A stretch of 64,000 bases of DNA from Terribacillus aidingensis (GTDB taxonomy: Bacteria > Bacillota > Bacilli > Bacillales > Amphibacillaceae): NCBI RefSeq assembly GCF_040703035.1, contig NZ_CP159996.1:964001-1028000 (forward strand). Reading direction: 5' to 3'. The translations under genes were made by a program, and so were the position numbers. The notes beneath the pieces were generated by a model. That model was not told the origin of the DNA. It searched no databases and saw only the letters and a program-made list of their open reading frames with translations. Positions 63,541-64,000 of the stretch are shown here, one piece after another. Every line of letters starts with the position of its first letter. Positions within the stretch are counted from its first letter, which is position 1.

Positions 63541-64000
63541 ATGAAAAAGAATAAACGTTGGAAGTTTTTCTTCCTGTTTGCCGGCATCGTGCTTTTGATT
63601 TTCTTTTCCAGGGAATTAATCTTTGCGGATTATCGAGTGGAAGGGGAGTCAATGGAGCCGACCTTGCAGGACGGTAACTTCCTGATGGTGAACAAGTTCA
63701 TGAACGACGCAGATAGTATCCAGCGTTTCGATGTCATCGTCTTTCACGCAACAGAGGATGAGGATTATGTGAAACGGGTCATTGGAATGCCCGGGGATGC
63801 AGTGGAAGTAAGAAATGACAGACTGTTCGTAAACGGTGAATACAGACCGGAGCATTATTTGGAAACGTATAAAGATGATGTCGAGGGACAGCTGACATAT
63901 GATTTTACATTGGAAGACGTTACCGGACGGACGACAGTGCCCGAAGGAATGCTGTTCGTAATGGGTGATAATCGAAGAGACAGCCTTGATAGCCGCTCAT
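63541..64000 (+). CDS. sipV: type I signal peptidase, 3' end cut by window
   Basis: 153 codons are visible; the gene continues past the window. One membrane anchor (about residues 8-28), catalytic Ser37 in VEGESMEPT, the general-base Lys78 in YVKRVIGMPGD, and box E MGDNRRDSLDSRS at the end. Cleaves Sec signal peptides outside the membrane. sipV sits after yhjE in B. subtilis. Confidence 0.95.
   Translation, partial: MKKNKRWKFFFLFAGIVLLIFFSRELIFADYRVEGESMEPTLQDGNFLMVNKFMNDADSIQRFDVIVFHATEDEDYVKRVIGMPGDAVEVRNDRLFVNGEYRPEHYLETYKDDVEGQLTYDFTLEDVTGRTTVPEGMLFVMGDNRRDSLDSRS

Overview
The window is a 64 kb piece of a low-GC Bacillota chromosome from an endospore-forming, naturally competence-capable member of the Bacillaceae. 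Evidence from the sequence includes an alpha/beta-type SASP, SpoVR, YhcN/YlaJ, YhaL and YjcZ-like sporulation proteins, ComK, PrsA, Ecs, Hit, HemEHY, LplJ and SipV. Gene order strongly recalls the yhc-yhd-yhe-yha-yhg-yhf-yhj segment of the Bacillus subtilis map, with insertions and losses. The two tandem betaine transporter operons fit a salt-tolerant soil or marine genus (Terribacillus/Virgibacillus-like; this is inference). No rRNA, tRNA, CRISPR array, phage or insertion sequence is visible; the region looks like ordinary chromosome.

Layout. 1-3.1 kb: end of a YhcX-like nitrilase, YhdB-like protein, an Asn-rich spore lipoprotein and threonine aldolase. 3.3-6.5 kb: a methionine-to-cysteine salvage operon yrrT-luxS-mccA-mccB, with luxS between the methyltransferase and the cystathionine enzymes. 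6.5-15.7 kb: DJ-1 protein, M20 dipeptidase, SpoVR, DCC thiol oxidoreductase, an alkyltransferase-like protein with a nucleotidyltransferase and a GNAT, a methyltransferase, a 44-residue gene, a C39 peptidase, a Mug-SDR pair and a YjcZ-like microprotein. 15.7-28 kb: ABC exporter, PsiE, second methionine aminopeptidase, CDF and MFS transporters, IDEAL protein, VanY-like lipoprotein, fumarase, SASP, PucR-type regulator, yheB-yheA.

28-37.5 kb: yhaO-yhaN (SbcDC-like, preceded by a LexA-like box), a GbsR-type regulator, yhaM, MFS, yhaL, prsA, DUF3267, yhaI. 37.5-44.8 kb: two tandem copies of a complete betaine ABC operon (opuAA-AB-AC) with a second GbsR/MarR-type regulator between them and a shared palindromic operator upstream of each copy. 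44.8-51.9 kb: yhaH-like YtxH protein and hit, an unexplained ~320-bp intergenic interval, ecsABC, M20 amidohydrolase, ferritin-like protein, PAP2 phosphatase, heme monooxygenase. 52-64 kb: pbpF, hemE-hemH-hemY, SAP/DUF6434 protein, yhfI, lplJ, M48 protease, comK, yhjD, yhjE and the start of a type I signal peptidase gene cut by the window end.

The most notable signals are the duplicated osmoprotectant operons with a 34-bp near-perfect palindrome and a resident regulator, sitting where B. subtilis carries scoC-yhaH-trpP-serC; the hit-ecsA intergenic RNA candidate; the Cys-less alkyltransferase-like protein; and several short genes (13142-13276, 15604-15726, 20555-20779).
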